A stretch of DNA of 64,000 nucleotides from assembly GCA_947095535.1 (NCBI GenBank), contig OX352772.1:314288018-314352017 (forward strand), given 5' to 3'. Below are positions 30,601 to 43,600 of the stretch, one piece after another. Position 1 is the stretch's first letter. Every line of letters begins with the position of its first letter. The stretch is from Poecilobothrus nobilitatus (taxonomy: Eukaryota > Arthropoda > Insecta > Diptera > Dolichopodidae). The notes beneath the pieces are model-generated. The model ran no database searches. It had not been told where the DNA came from and saw only the letters and a list, made by a program, of their open reading frames with translations. The translations under genes and the position numbers were made by a program.

Positions 30601-33320
30601 TTTAAGTTGAAAAATTAAATTTAATTTAATCACACCAAAATAATTTTTTACAAAACAAATGATAAAAAAAAACTTCAACTTCATTTGCATTCTAAAAAAT
30701 TCTAACTCCACCCCTTAATTTTTTATTCTTACGTAAGTACGTGCTGCCATTTTACATACATTACAATTAAATAAAGCCAACGATAGACCAACGCTATCAT
30801 ACATAAAGCCAACGATATCAATACATAGGCTGACTTCAGAATTGCATATATCTGCAATATTACTACAGTATTACTACTTTTACTACAATCTAGATATAAA
30901 CCATAAATATACAATGCATTTATTTACATTGCATATAAAATTTTTGAAGTGTAAACATCTGCTTAAAATTGTCAAAAACTATTTTACTATTTTTTTTTTT
31001 AAAACATCCAAATTTATAATAACTCGAAATAGATAACAAAGATCAAAATTGATTTGAAATGTTCGAATACATCAGCTACAAATTTTTGTATACATAAAAT
31101 ACCCACTTTATACACATTATCTGCGTATAACAAACAATATTGAATGCAAAATTTTGTAGATTTGTAGATAGAAATTGTTTTGTAGATAGAAATTGTGCAT
31201 ATAAATTTTTTGAACGCTATACTTTGTAGTACTACAGTATATCTATAATTTTGAAGTCAGTGATACTTGATAATTGACTACAGTATACTCTTCTGAAAAT
31301 GCATTTTTAATTTATACATAGTTTTATATACTTTGTAAAATACGGCTATGTAAAATACAGCATATGCCTTGTAAAAAAGTAGGCACATATCATTTCCTTT
31401 GTATGTTTCTTTGTAGGTTCGTCTATTTAAAAAAAATATTTAATATGTAAGTATGCATTTTTATCAACCAAAGAATTTTATTTTACACAATAAAATAAAA
31501 TAATAAAATAATTTTTTTTTTTAATTTTATTGAAATTTTAATTTAATTAGCGCAATTTAGAAGAAAATTTATTTTAATTAAATTATTTTTATTAAATAAT
31601 ATAAAAATTAAATTAAATCTAGTTTGTTAAAGCAGTATTTTACAAATTAATAAAATATTAAGTGTAAAGAACAAAAAAAAAAAAATACTTAAAATAAATA
31701 AATTTTCTAGTATAAAATAAAAAAAAAAAAACAAAAGTCAAGAAAAAAACTAAATTTCAATATAATCATATAAATAAATTTAAAAATTCACTTACTGACC
31801 ACTGGAGGACATTAAAATTCATTTATATTAAATTTAATTTTATTGTGATGTCTGTAAATTAAATTTAATTAAAGCAATAATCTAAATTCTCATTATTGTA
31901 TGCGGTTTTTTTAGTATTGAAATTATTTTTTGTTTCCGGGTTATCCAAAGATAACTAACCTGTTTCTTTGATATTATTTGTGTTTTTTTTTAAATTTTTT
32001 ATTACATCGAAAAGAATTTTGAAGCCATTATCAGGCATTAACTACCCTTCCTTTAAGAATTAACGTAGATCAGGAATCAACTATTTTGGGTCAGACGCTC
32101 CTCATATTTTCATTGGATTTTTAGTGGATTCATTCTATATAGCTTCCTTGCAGCAGGCATTTCCTTCTATAACTTACATATAAGGGCGGGAAATAATTTA
32201 ATAACAAAGAGCCACAAATATATTCTGCTGATTATAATACTCGTACATTTTTGGATGTAGCTTCTAAAGGTAAGTGTGTGTTTTGAAGTACATAAATTAA
32301 AACCGAAATTAACGGTAAATTAAACCGAATTTAACGGTAAAAATTAAAAGTTTTGATTAATTCGTTTTGATGGTTGTTCCGTAGACTTTTATCTTATAGA
32401 GCCCAAAGAGCACAGACAAGATGTCGTTTTGATACGCTTCAATCGTTTTTTTGGTAGTAAACTATGTTTTGTAACCAGCCTCTAAAGATCAGAACTAATA
32501 AAATTAGTTCGCCAATTTTTCTTTTGCACATCTGATTTATGTTTGGGCCGATATTGAGAATAGTCTATTTTTTAGCCTGACCCTAAGGAAGGACAATCAC
32601 AAAAAAAAGGGGTGGAGAAGTTTTTCCCATTGCTTACTCTTTGCAACTTCTACACTATTATAATATAACTATAAGTAATAAAAAGTGTTATAAGTAATTC
32701 TCATCCTAACAGCAAATTGATTCCTATCAGTCAGTGAATCATAATTATTGCTACGGCTCTAACAGTAATTATATACACGAGTTATTAGAAGTTTTACTAT
32801 TTGTTAAGTTTTACCCTTATAGCTAAAACTGAATGAAATCTAATTTTGAATGGATTAATTTTAAATAAATAAATTTATTCTAAATTCAAATTGATGAATT
32901 TTATTTTAAAATGTATTAAACTATGGCGACATTTCAAGGAAGTGAAAATTATTAGAAATTTTCCAAATATTATATATTAATGAATGATTTTCAAAAGAAT
33001 CCCATTGCTATAATTTTAAAGGATATACGTGCCTTAATATGATAATTAAAAACAATATTTAGAAAGTAAAATAAGTAAAGTAATAGTTTTTAATAGTATA
33101 GTTTAAGATAACATCAGAAATGATCTATCTCTCTTTCATAAGACTATCTCGCATAAGAGACACCACTTTAGTGAAATAAAGCTCATCACTTTGGCTAGAG
33201 AATGAAATAGTGGAATTGTACTGTATAAGTGTGCTGTTTTCTGCAATTCAGAATAAAATATTTATAAGTTCTAAATAAGTAAATGTTTTCAACACGAAGC
33301 AAATCAGAGGAACAGACAAT
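27622..33320. other. AT-rich non-coding stretch
   Basis: No gene recognised. At 28430-28800 there are diverged repeats around TTTCAGAATCCTAGCT-like units about 150-190 bases apart. At 29180-29600 several TGACG/CGTCA motifs suggest an old small transposon without clear ends. The small open frames at 30729-31036 are low-complexity. Confidence 0.4.
32375..32600 (-). pseudogene. Possible LINE reverse-transcriptase thumb remnant
   Basis: The minus-strand translation IGPNINQMCKRKIGEL, then FRGWLQNIVYYQKNDLKR, then SLGSIR resembles the post-catalytic segment of Jockey/I-type reverse transcriptases (W...I.W.Y......L........TGA.R..P). No catalytic motif survives, and the alignment by eye is weak. Confidence 0.25.
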
Positions 33321-33962
33321 GGGGCTTATCGTGGTAAATGTATACCTTTAAATAAAACACCAAACGTATACAAAATTGTTATCGCGGAAAACGTAAGCGG
33401 TAAACGTATGACAGAAAATTTTCGAAATTTTTTTTTTTTTTTTGTATCATTTAAAAAAAACTGTAGCCGTGTGTAGAACAAATATAAAACGTAAAATTTT
33501 TTGTCTGACGGTATTAAATTTTAATTCAAAGAAAAATGAAAATTATTTTTAAAATTTTTGAAGAATAATATAATTACATATATTTTTATTTATATTTATA
33601 GGAAAAAAGCAACTAATCAGACAAAATATGATTTTTTAATCAGAATGATGAAAAAAAAACCTGAAAAACCTGGTCGGGGCCATACAAATCAAAAATTAAA
33701 TCATCCAACAAGCTAATCGTAAAATCATGTCCATTGTTTAATTTTTAAATTTTTATCCTTCAATTTTTAAAATTTCGTTTTAATTTTTATATTTACTTCA
33801 CTTTTTACTTTATACTTTCAAATTAAAATACAATTTTTATACTTATTTCAGTCATTTATTTTCGAAGTTTTTTCGAACTATATTTATTCACGCGTTTACG
33901 ATGATTGAAGACAACTGTAAAGGCCGAATAATTTTTGCGGTACGTTTACCACGATAAGGTCC
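33321..33962. mobile_element. MITE with 20-25 bp terminal inverted repeats
   Basis: The left end is GGGGCTTATCGTGGTAAATG; the right end read inward is GGACCTTATCGTGGTAAACG. The sequence is flanked on both sides by AAT (33318-33320 and 33963-33965), a possible 3-bp target duplication. At 642 bp it has no coding capacity that I can see. A second copy of the GGTAAACGTA motif lies just inside the left end (about 33401). Confidence 0.75.
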
Positions 33963-33965
33963 AAT

Positions 33966-35410
33966 ATTTTAAAACATACTAATAAGAGAGTGACCAAAAT
34001 TAATAATTTATTAAAAAACCAATAAAATTGTCTAAAATAAACTTTTATTTAATTCTTTTAAAATATTTTAGATTTTTCAGACAATTTTTTCGAAGAGTTA
34101 AAAATCATCAAAATGATCAAACATTAAAACAAGGATTAACCATACGTGTTTTTATTTCCAGTTTTTTTTTAGTAACTTTTAAAAATGTTTGATCTTAAAA
34201 TTAATAATTTTTTTTTATTTTTATTTTAATACCAAATATATACTCTATAAATATATGTACATACGTTTTATTATCATTTCCCAAGTGTAAGTTAAGTATC
34301 TCTTAACTTTTAAGCTTTTAAATATACATTTATACTTATTTACTTTCATTTGTAATTAGAAAATTTATGAATATTTTATTTTACATTAAAATTTTCAAAT
34401 TTACCAGTTTTATATAAAAAAAAAAAAATTTACATTATACTTATATTTATTAATATTGGTACTACACACCAATACTATTCTCCAACCAGAATCAATTTAC
34501 ATCAGTTCACAATTTTCGTTACAAATTTTTATCATATTTATATATACAAATATATGTTACATACTTACATATATTTAATAACGCATGAATGTAAGTACAT
34601 GTTAAACAATTAAATAGGGTGTAGGGTGTGCTGGTTAATTTTAATTCTGAACTGAATTACATTAAATTAAATTACTGGATAGTGTTGTAATTCAATTGTA
34701 TAAACATTGGGTTCGATTTATTTCGAAATAGTTTTCCAATGTAAAAATTTTATTAAAATCATCAATAAATGGAAGGGATAAGCTAAAAATTCCAGAAATT
34801 TTTCTTACAAATAATAAAATTCTGGAAATTCCAAATCTTGGAACTTGAAATCCCTGAAACTCTAAATCTCCGAACTCAAAATCCTGGAAATTATTTTTTC
34901 GGGATTAATTTTTTTTTTTTTTTTAGTTCTTTTAAAAATGTAAAAATTCCAATTTAAGTTTATTGAAAGAAAAATTATTAAATATTCTTTTTAAGGATTT
35001 TAGAGTTGGTTACAAAACTAGAGTTCTAATAATTTGTTTATAGGACGTTTCGAGGCAGTACCCCCCTTATTTTAAAAGTCTTGTTGTTGTAATATGTATG
35101 GTACAATACAAATAATTTGGAAGGACTTTATAGAGCAATTTAGAGGATTTTAAAAGAATTTGGTTATAAAATCAAGGTTCCAAGAATTTGTTTAGTGGCG
35201 GTATGTTTTAAAATTTAACTATTTTAAATGACTTGTTGTTTAAATGTGTATGTAAAAAAAAATAATAATTAGGAGGAATTTCATAGTTGGTTTAGTTGGA
35301 CTTCGATTGAGATTTCCAGGTTCCGGGATTTTGAATTCTGGGATTTGTTTCGGAATTTCGACCTCAACCCATAATAGTTATAAAAGAAGAGATTATAAAA
35401 GATAAGAGAA
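33966..35410. other. AT-rich non-coding stretch with diverged tandem repeats
   Basis: No gene recognised. Two diverged copies of a roughly 155-bp unit containing GGTTA[C/T]AAAA...TTCTAATAATTTGTTTA lie at about 34990-35300. They are bracketed by sequences rich in CTGGAAATTCC/GGATTTCCAG-like words (34780-34890, 35310-35360). Confidence 0.4.
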
Positions 35411-35540
35411 GGTTCGAAAACCACACACGTCTTAAGAGTTATTCTCCCTTACGACATTTACAGCCACGCCTGAACAAGAAACGTTGTGTAATTTCCTGTC
35501 AACATTTATGTGGCAGGGAAATGCATTAAAAAAAAAACAA
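35411..35540 (+). mobile_element. tRNA-derived SINE, 5'-truncated copy
   Basis: It begins at a B-box-like GGTTCGAAAACC, continues CACACACGTCTTAAGAG and ACGACATTTACAGCCACGCC, and ends in an A run (35527-35537). The body is alignable with 49556-49660. The A box and 5' part are missing. Confidence 0.65.
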
Positions 35541-36770
35541 AAATATTCATTATAATTTAAATATCCTGAGTCCTGTACAAAAAAGTTAGTGAGAAACTTT
35601 AAGTAATTAAATATGAGTTAAACTGTCCAACTACTTTGTTGAAATTTCTTTAAACAGAATCGGAACTGTTTATACGAAGATTAATTAAAACTAACGTTTA
35701 TTATTAGAGAGTCCGAGTATCCGATGTATATACAACTACATTTGGATTTGAATTGAAATAAATATAAAATGAACTAAAATTCCATTCATATATTTGGGGT
35801 TTTATGCCACACAACTATAAAGTGTTTATCTATAGCCGATTTTAGGCTTTATAATAAATTATTTAAGTGATTAAATATTAAAAATACATTAACATAAGCT
35901 GGCTTTGAGACTTAAATATCAGTATACCTAACAATTAGTTATCTAAAGATCCTTTTATCTTTTAAATTCAATGTATATTCCTGAATCATTTGAATTTCAT
36001 CTCTGAATTTGAATTTGATTGGATATAAAGGCAAAAACAAAAAAAAAAGGTTTATATTAGGTCGCGACAATAATGATAACTACACAATGATAAACCAATA
36101 ATCCAACAACATCAACAATTATACACTCACTTGCCATATATATATATATAGGTCGTATACCAAACTATATATATATAGTTTGGTATACGACCAAGTCATA
36201 TAAATACCAATGAAATTAGTTTGAATTTAATTAAAAATGAAAAAGATTTATGAGAAGTGAAAGAATATCGCAATTTAAGTTTAATATAAAATTGCATAAA
36301 AAAAAAAAATTACAGAAAAAACAATTTAAATTAATAGTTAAAAATAAATGTAAAATTTTATAATAACTTTTAAGAGGAAAAAAAAAAAAACTGCAAAGGT
36401 CGTTTTTTTTAAATGTCGCCGACTAAATTTATTTTACATATAAATTAAAAAAAAAAAAAAAATATTATATAATATTGTATTAGCAGAGCATTTAAAGATT
36501 GAAAATTTTTCTTTTTTAAATTAATATAGGGATCTTTAAAATCCTGATTCCTGAATATTTTTATATATATTGTTGCAGAAATAAGTATTAAATATATTTC
36601 TAAATACTTTAAGATTTTATAATAGAAATAAGATACAAAATTCATTTAAATCCAAATACGTTCAGTTCTATACTTCTATATAACTAATTGTTTATTTAAA
36701 AATGACATATATTTCAATCACTTCAGGAGAGAAAACAATAAAATGGGTTCAGTTTTAAATACTTATTTAA
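35541..36770. other. AT-rich stretch
   Basis: Apart from the 42-bp palindrome at 36151, nothing recognisable. Confidence 0.4.
36151..36192. repeat. Perfect 42-bp palindrome
   Basis: GGTCGTATACCAAAC followed by a TATATA core and its exact reverse complement GTTTGGTATACGACC; 21 bases per arm with no spacer. Confidence 0.95.
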
Positions 36771-37630
36771 CTACTTATAGGATGTCTTTATAAAACGTTC
36801 CTGAAGATTTGAGTAAGTGGGAGAAGAAGTGGGGGAGGAAAGAGTTGAAAGTAGTTGAAATAGAGGAACCGGGATAAATTGTTTTCTTTTACAAGAAATC
36901 ATACAGCTTTGAGTTTTAAAAGTATTAAACTCAACTCTGTTTCTTAAATCCCAACAACATATTTTTGATAAATCGTGGGTGACAGAGTTAGTAATCACTT
37001 TTCTTTTTAGGCTGATTGCAGTTGGTTTAATATTAAATTTACTTAAGAAATCGTAGGTTGACACCAGATTGCATCACCGAAACTATGGGTTGAGGGTAAA
37101 AGATCTAATAAAAAATCTGAGAAGATTATTGCTAAAGATAAAAAAAAATTTGGTGATAGAAAAAACCCTCGCCTGTTTACTCTAACATTAATTTTGAAAG
37201 TGTCAGACATGAAACTATCAACAAGAACACGAATACAACGATTTGAAAAAAAAAATCTCATTCCATTTATAGAAAAGATTACTGATACCAATGGCCGGCA
37301 TTTGTTCAGAACATCAAAAGGCTATACTTGATCGAAGGACTTTGAGAAATCAAGAGCTTTATAATATTTATCAGAATAGTGAATACTGATGTTCACCTTC
37401 TGGCAGAGGCTTGTTAACAAATCGCCTGTTGAGCGTTGTTATTAGATATCTCGTGCACTTTTTGTTAACTTCGATATTCAATAATCTTGGATTTAATAAT
37501 GGAAAGATCAAAATAACGAAATATTGATCTTTAGTTTAGAGGATTACCTTTGTCACCTTTTTTGAGAGAAACATGAACAATATCTCATTGACTGGCGTAT
37601 TTTCCAGTCAACAATAATAGTGTGAAAAAA
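36771..37630 (-). pseudogene. LINE reverse transcriptase, decayed
   Basis: Minus-strand translation in several frames gives, in order: HVSLKKGDKGNPLN (about 37570-37540), matching the P..KKGD....NYRPI block; ALDFSKSFDQV (about 37340), the catalytic-Asp A motif; SNRCIRVLVDSFMSDTFKIN and V...G.FLSPNFFLSL (37240-37130), the region leading to PQGS; THSFGDA (about 37085), a broken FADD motif; then ISCKRKQF preceded by WDLRNRVEFNTFKTQSCM (about 36960-36880), a post-catalytic motif. This resembles a CR1/Jockey-type family common in insects. Stops and frameshifts are numerous. A fragment of a similar family on the other strand lies at 52207-52420. Confidence 0.65.
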
Positions 37631-40600
37631 ATCCGAGGAGCTTTTAAAATGGTAGATTCAATAAGTTTGAGAATCATGACTGAAATTCTATCAGAATAAC
37701 TGATTTTTCTAAAATGCAGATTTTTCATAGCTAGAATTAAAATTAATATTCGTAAAGATATAAAGAAAGAAACAAAATTGAGACGCGTTGTAATTGTAAT
37801 GCGTCTTTACCGACCACATACATTAATATGTATATGGTAGGTATTTTTTGTTATATTTTCCAAATTTTTTTTGTAACTAAAAATTAAGTAATGGAATTTT
37901 AAAAATTCTATTTTCAAAAGATTATATCTCAAGTTCTACTGAATAACCTAGAGAGAGCTATACAAATTTGTTTAAAGTAAATAATTATCTAGTGTTTCTT
38001 AAATGAAGAAAGTATCTATTGATTTTTTCTTACGAAGTTTTTAAAAAATTGCAAATTATGATGCAAATAAAGTAGTCACAGTAGTTCTAAATTTTATTAT
38101 AGTCTTTTTAAAAATGTACGGCTTTAAAAATATTCATGGATTAGTCCTATATAAACCAATATTTAAAGTTTATTATCTTTTTTTATATATCACTATAAAC
38201 TTTTTTTTTATTTTTTATGTAAATTTCCTGAGGCAATAATCATAATTAAATTCCAATTATTAAACAATATGGATATACGAAATTGAAAATTTTTTTTCTC
38301 AAATGTTCACAAAAAAATAGAAAATCAAAAATAGATTTTTCCAAAAAAAAAAAAAAAGAAAGGTGAATAAATTTAAAACAAAAGAGAAAATAATGTAAAA
38401 TAAAAAAAATTATTTTTAATTCTACCGTTCACTTTCTTTCAATTTACTTTTCTTTTATCATTTTTAGAAAATCTTTATACCCTGTTCGTCCATGTACTTT
38501 TTAATTTATATACAATATAGTTTTGTTAGTAGTACTTATAACCGATTCCGGAAATTTAATGAAATAAAAATCTAGAAAGAGAAAAAAAATTAAGGTTAAC
38601 AATGAAAAAGATTTGTAGTTAAATTTGATAACTCTAAGTCTGAAAACAATAAAATTTGCTTTTGTATCATATTCAAGTTTATAGAATTTATAAATATTTT
38701 TTTTTGTCCTTTGAAAGATATTTTGTTTTATAAAATTTTTGCAAGATCCTTAACGGATCTTCTGCTTGCTGTCATTACTTTAAAATTGCAGAGTAAAAAA
38801 ATAAGTTTGTGGATATTAATAACACTTGCCAATTTTTTAGCTACTATGATACTTTTCGATAGATAGGTACTTCGAAATTCCCATAATTCGTTAAACCGAT
38901 ATCTACAATCCTTATTGATGTAACTTGTATATGTTATCTCTCTAATTTCCAGTTTAAATATCCTCCTTTAACGAAATCTTCTGTATTATTCGCTTAATCG
39001 TGAACTATTTATGATTATTTTCTTTGATAAGAGTTTTTCTTTCAAGCTTATGATAGACTAAAAAAAAAAAAAATACAAGTGAGGTCACATTCGATGAGAA
39101 AATATATACCCCATACATATTAATTGAAATATTCGCTATTATAAATTTAGTAAACTAATTAAACTAACTTTAGTAAACTAATTAAACAACTAATATATGT
39201 TTTACTAATGGACAAGATCGTTTTAGTTCAAGGTTTTGAGGAGCTCAATTTTAAAAAATATTAAAATCTTTATTTATAATTTTATTTAATTTTATTGGGG
39301 TAATCTTTAAATATTTAATTTCAAATTAAAATAAATAAACAGAAATTTAAAAAAAAAAAATTTCTTTTTTATCTGCATTAGAAACCGTATATGTAAACAC
39401 ATAGGTATATATGAATAATCATTTGAAATTTTTTTTTTTTTTGTATACAAAATGTAACCATTTTTAAACATTCTAGTTAACAACTTTTAAGTTAAATACT
39501 TTTTTTTTTTTTATTATTATTATTTTGCATTTTTCTTTTTTTTTTTTAAATTCAAGCTATTTTAGAAAGCAATACGATTCAAATAGTATGCCTATAATAT
39601 ACCACCAATATACCAATTGCTGTAATTTAGTAACTTTGTTCAGATTCAAATTCAATACTGAAGAGAAAAAAAAAAAAAAAAAATGAAAAATAAAAAACCA
39701 AGAAAAATAAAAAGACAAAATATCTTTTGTTCACAAATGTGCATTTATAAAAACAAAATACAAAAAAAAAAAACAAAAAAAAGGATAAAAAAAGTAGGGA
39801 AAATAGAAAAACCATTCATATATGTATGTATTACTAATAATACTAATGAATATAGATAAGTGTAAAAATATAAGATATATATTCTTTATTTGCCGAAAGC
39901 AATCAGATAATTATTTTTACTTCCACCAATAATGAAAAAAAAAAAATAACAAAAAAAAAAAAAAATGAGAAAAAAGAAAAACCTGGAAAAACGATGAAAA
40001 AACCTATAGTATAGAGATACTCTGTAAAAATTTTCATTTTCTATACATTTTTTTTTTGTGAAAATTTATAGATAATATCCCATCCTTTTTTTTTTTTCTA
40101 TATTGAATTGAAAAGTAAAATAAAAAAAAAGAAAAAATTAAAAATTAAAAAAATAGAGAAAAAATAATCGATGCAAGATACCTTTGTACTTTTTCTCTTT
40201 CACTCTCTTCCTCTCTGTTTTAAATTTTTTTTTTTTCTAGATTTTTTTAGTAGTTGGGTGCTGATTAATTTTATTCATTATATGCTATTTTTTTTCCTTT
40301 TTTTATTTTTTGTTGTTTTTTTTTTTTTACCAAAGTACTGTTTTCAGTAGTTCAAATTTTATTACAAAAGAAATCGTCCAAAGCGCAACAAGAATTACAA
40401 GAATTACGACATAAACACAGTAAAGGAAACAAAAAAAAAAAAAAAAATTATTGTGATCAATTATACATACTATAGGATAACATTTAATTAGTTAAAATGG
40501 TATAACAAAAAAAAAAAAAATTAAGGAACTGAATTTTTGTATGTATTGGACATCAAGATAATTTGTTTTTATTATTCATATTCAAATAAATTTTCGAAAA

Positions 40601-43600
40601 TTATTTTTGATATTTAAATTTTGGTTAGATAATAAATTTGAAAAAACTGTTCTAACATTCACCGCATATACAATGTGTGAAATAAAATAATTATTTATGT
40701 TTTTATTTTTCTTTTTTGAAAATTAGTTATAAACCAAAAAAGATTTTTTTTTTTTTGATTATTTTTTATTTGGATGTTTTTGCACTAAATAAGTTTGAAA
40801 TAAATTATAATAGAAAAATCCATGAAATTTTTTTAATAAACGTAAACATATTATGGAAATTCTATATAATATGCTAGTTGTAAATTCTTTAACGTGTGTA
40901 ATTTATTTTTAATATTAAATATTAAAAGTTTTTATTAATAAATATTATTAGGTATTAAATTTTGTTTTTTTTTCATGTATCAATTATATAATGGCGAACA
41001 AATCTTTGAATACGCTAATAAAGGAAAGTAAGTACAAAAAATGATAGTATCTTAAATTATTAATAATTTAAATGCATACTTTTAGGTGTACAATACTTTA
41101 ATTGATAAAAAACATTGTTGCAGTATGTAATATATAATTAATACCTATAAAAATGTACAAAAAAAAATTGATTTTGTTACAAATTTAAATTTATATTTAT
41201 TTAATATTTATTTTCAAATACAAAGAATTTGATTGGCATTTTCCAATAAGAGCAATCATATTCATGTAAGCGACTGCATGCCAGCCTTTTAATATAGAAC
41301 CAATTAATAATAGAAAACGGTTTTCAATAAATTTTCATGTGCTGATTTTCCTTAATCTTACAGTAATAAGATATTCTTCTAAGCTTATAATGTTGTTTAA
41401 ATGTATACCATCAGTAAACTTGTTTAATCTTTATTATGAATCTTCTAGATTTGATTTCAAACTGAGAAGCATTATATAGCTTTTAATTTTAATTTGTTTT
41501 ACTAAATGCGAAAGCGTTTAAAGAATATAATGATATAACAATTAATTAACTAAGTGTCAATTAAAAATATTAAGATTTAATACAGTTATGAAGCTAAAAG
41601 TTGAAGTATATTAGAAAAATTATATTTTAATTCAATTAAAAAATGAGTGGTTTTTTTTTTTTTTTGTTATTTCCAAAGAATATCTTAAAAATGTTTTAAT
41701 AACACTACAGTATGAATGGAAACTCACATCTCTAATAACCTAGAATAAAACTATTTTTTTTTTATATACATATTTAAATAATATATAGAGTGAATATTCA
41801 TTTTATAACGAAAAAGATAACTATTATAGAATGGAAAATATTTATTTGCCATATTAAATGTTATAAAATGTTAAAGTGAAAATTTTTATACAAATCAGAG
41901 GAACAAAAAAATTAATTTTTTTTTTTATCATATTTTTAATTAAATGATATTAAAATTCGTTCTGAGTTTTTAATAATCTTAAGGCGACCTAAACTGATAT
42001 TTGTGATATTACATTGTGTATTTCGCCCAAGGTTTTGAATTTTTTTTTTTTTTGTTTTTAGTACAATTTTGTATAGCTAAATTCTATTATAATTTTAATA
42101 ATAATTTCATTTGTTTTTTAAAATTTATATATTTTTTATATTGTTTGAAAATAATTTTAATTTTCATTTAAATTTGATATTAAATAGATTTAAAGGATTT
42201 ACAATACAAATTGGGTTTTTCAGTTAGAATTTTGTAATTCATATAAAATATACTCCAATAATTTTTAAGATTAAGTAAGAAAATTATTAAGATTTTCTAG
42301 CAGTGTAAGGTCTGATGAAAGAGTTTTTAATTAGTTATCAAAAAATAAACAACTGCTCCTATTATAAAAAAAAAAACAGGCGAAATTCTATTTTTATTTT
42401 CTATAAAGAAAAAGAAGGAAAATGCCGAATGTTTGTTGTTATGACTAAAATATTTATTATAGTTAATTTACCTTTGGTGAACATCATGCAGGAAGGTGTT
42501 ATGTACTATTGCGTGATGTAACTGTTGATGGCTATCGCTATTGAAGCAAACTAGTAATAATAATTAAAAACGAATTACAGTCCCACTCCCCAATTCAACG
42601 TTTCCGGATCCTTGTTCTATCCTCTGCTATTCTTACTCCCTAGCCAACATACTGCGTTAGCACTTTGTAGTGTAATTTTATTAATTGGGAAAAGCGTAAG
42701 GTTGGTTTAATCATCAAGATTTTGATACTACCTTCTTGGAGTATTCTTGGTGTCTTTGGAAGATTCCCATCTTTTTTAGGAAAAATTGCTCTTTATATAT
42801 TCATTCAAGAAATTTATTTTACAGCTTGTTAATATAATGCACATATTTTTTTGAATTAAAGGTAACTAACATGTACATATCCAATTTAACTCCAAATTAA
42901 CGATGATATATTAGATTTTCTTATAGAAATTTTAATAATTTCATATAGTTAAAATATGCTTTAAATTAAAAAATAAAATTTAAAACTTACTTAAATTTAT
43001 TTTAAATAAATTAAGTACAATTCTTTAAAATACAAGTATAAACAGTTTTTTCTTTGACTTTTGATTGCAAAAAAATTAAAAACTGTCAAATTAAATTGAA
43101 ATACGCAAAACAAAATTACGTGTTACCGTTTTTGAAAAATATCGAACCAACATGTTTGAAATCAGAAATATATATGGTTCTATGCTTTTTCTTTCCTTGA
43201 CATCACCCCTACTATGCTTCATATTTTTGATATTATCCCTTGTTTTTGTCTCGACTTTTTTCTGTCTTTTTCTGTATTTAACTGAAACGGTACGATTCCA
43301 CCTTTATTTTATTGTTTACTAAAAACTTTTTATTTAGAAATCCTTTCTCAAAATATCGTATAAAATTATTTAATTTGAAATTTAAATATTGCAATATAAT
43401 AATTATATTAAAAAATATGCATAAAATTATCTTATTTCATATTATTTTCTATAATATTTTTAGGAAATCATTGAAATATAAGTGACCTTCCTTGTGGTAA
43501 TAAAATTCATTATAATTTAATATTTAATTGACAAGGTCAATAGCTACTGTTCGAAAAATATAAACGTATGTATGTATATTGTTAAGGATATATTAAAAAT

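Noticed and set aside
35411..35440. Possible tRNA gene around GGTTCGAAAACC
   Set aside because: No A box or cloverleaf; better explained as a truncated SINE.
39627..39815. 62-codon Phe/Ser/Leu-rich open frame
   Set aside because: Low-complexity translation of poly(A)-rich DNA.
42315..42521. 68-codon open frame followed by a GC-richer patch to 42780
   Set aside because: No recognisable domain; the patch may be a decayed repeat but gave no motif.
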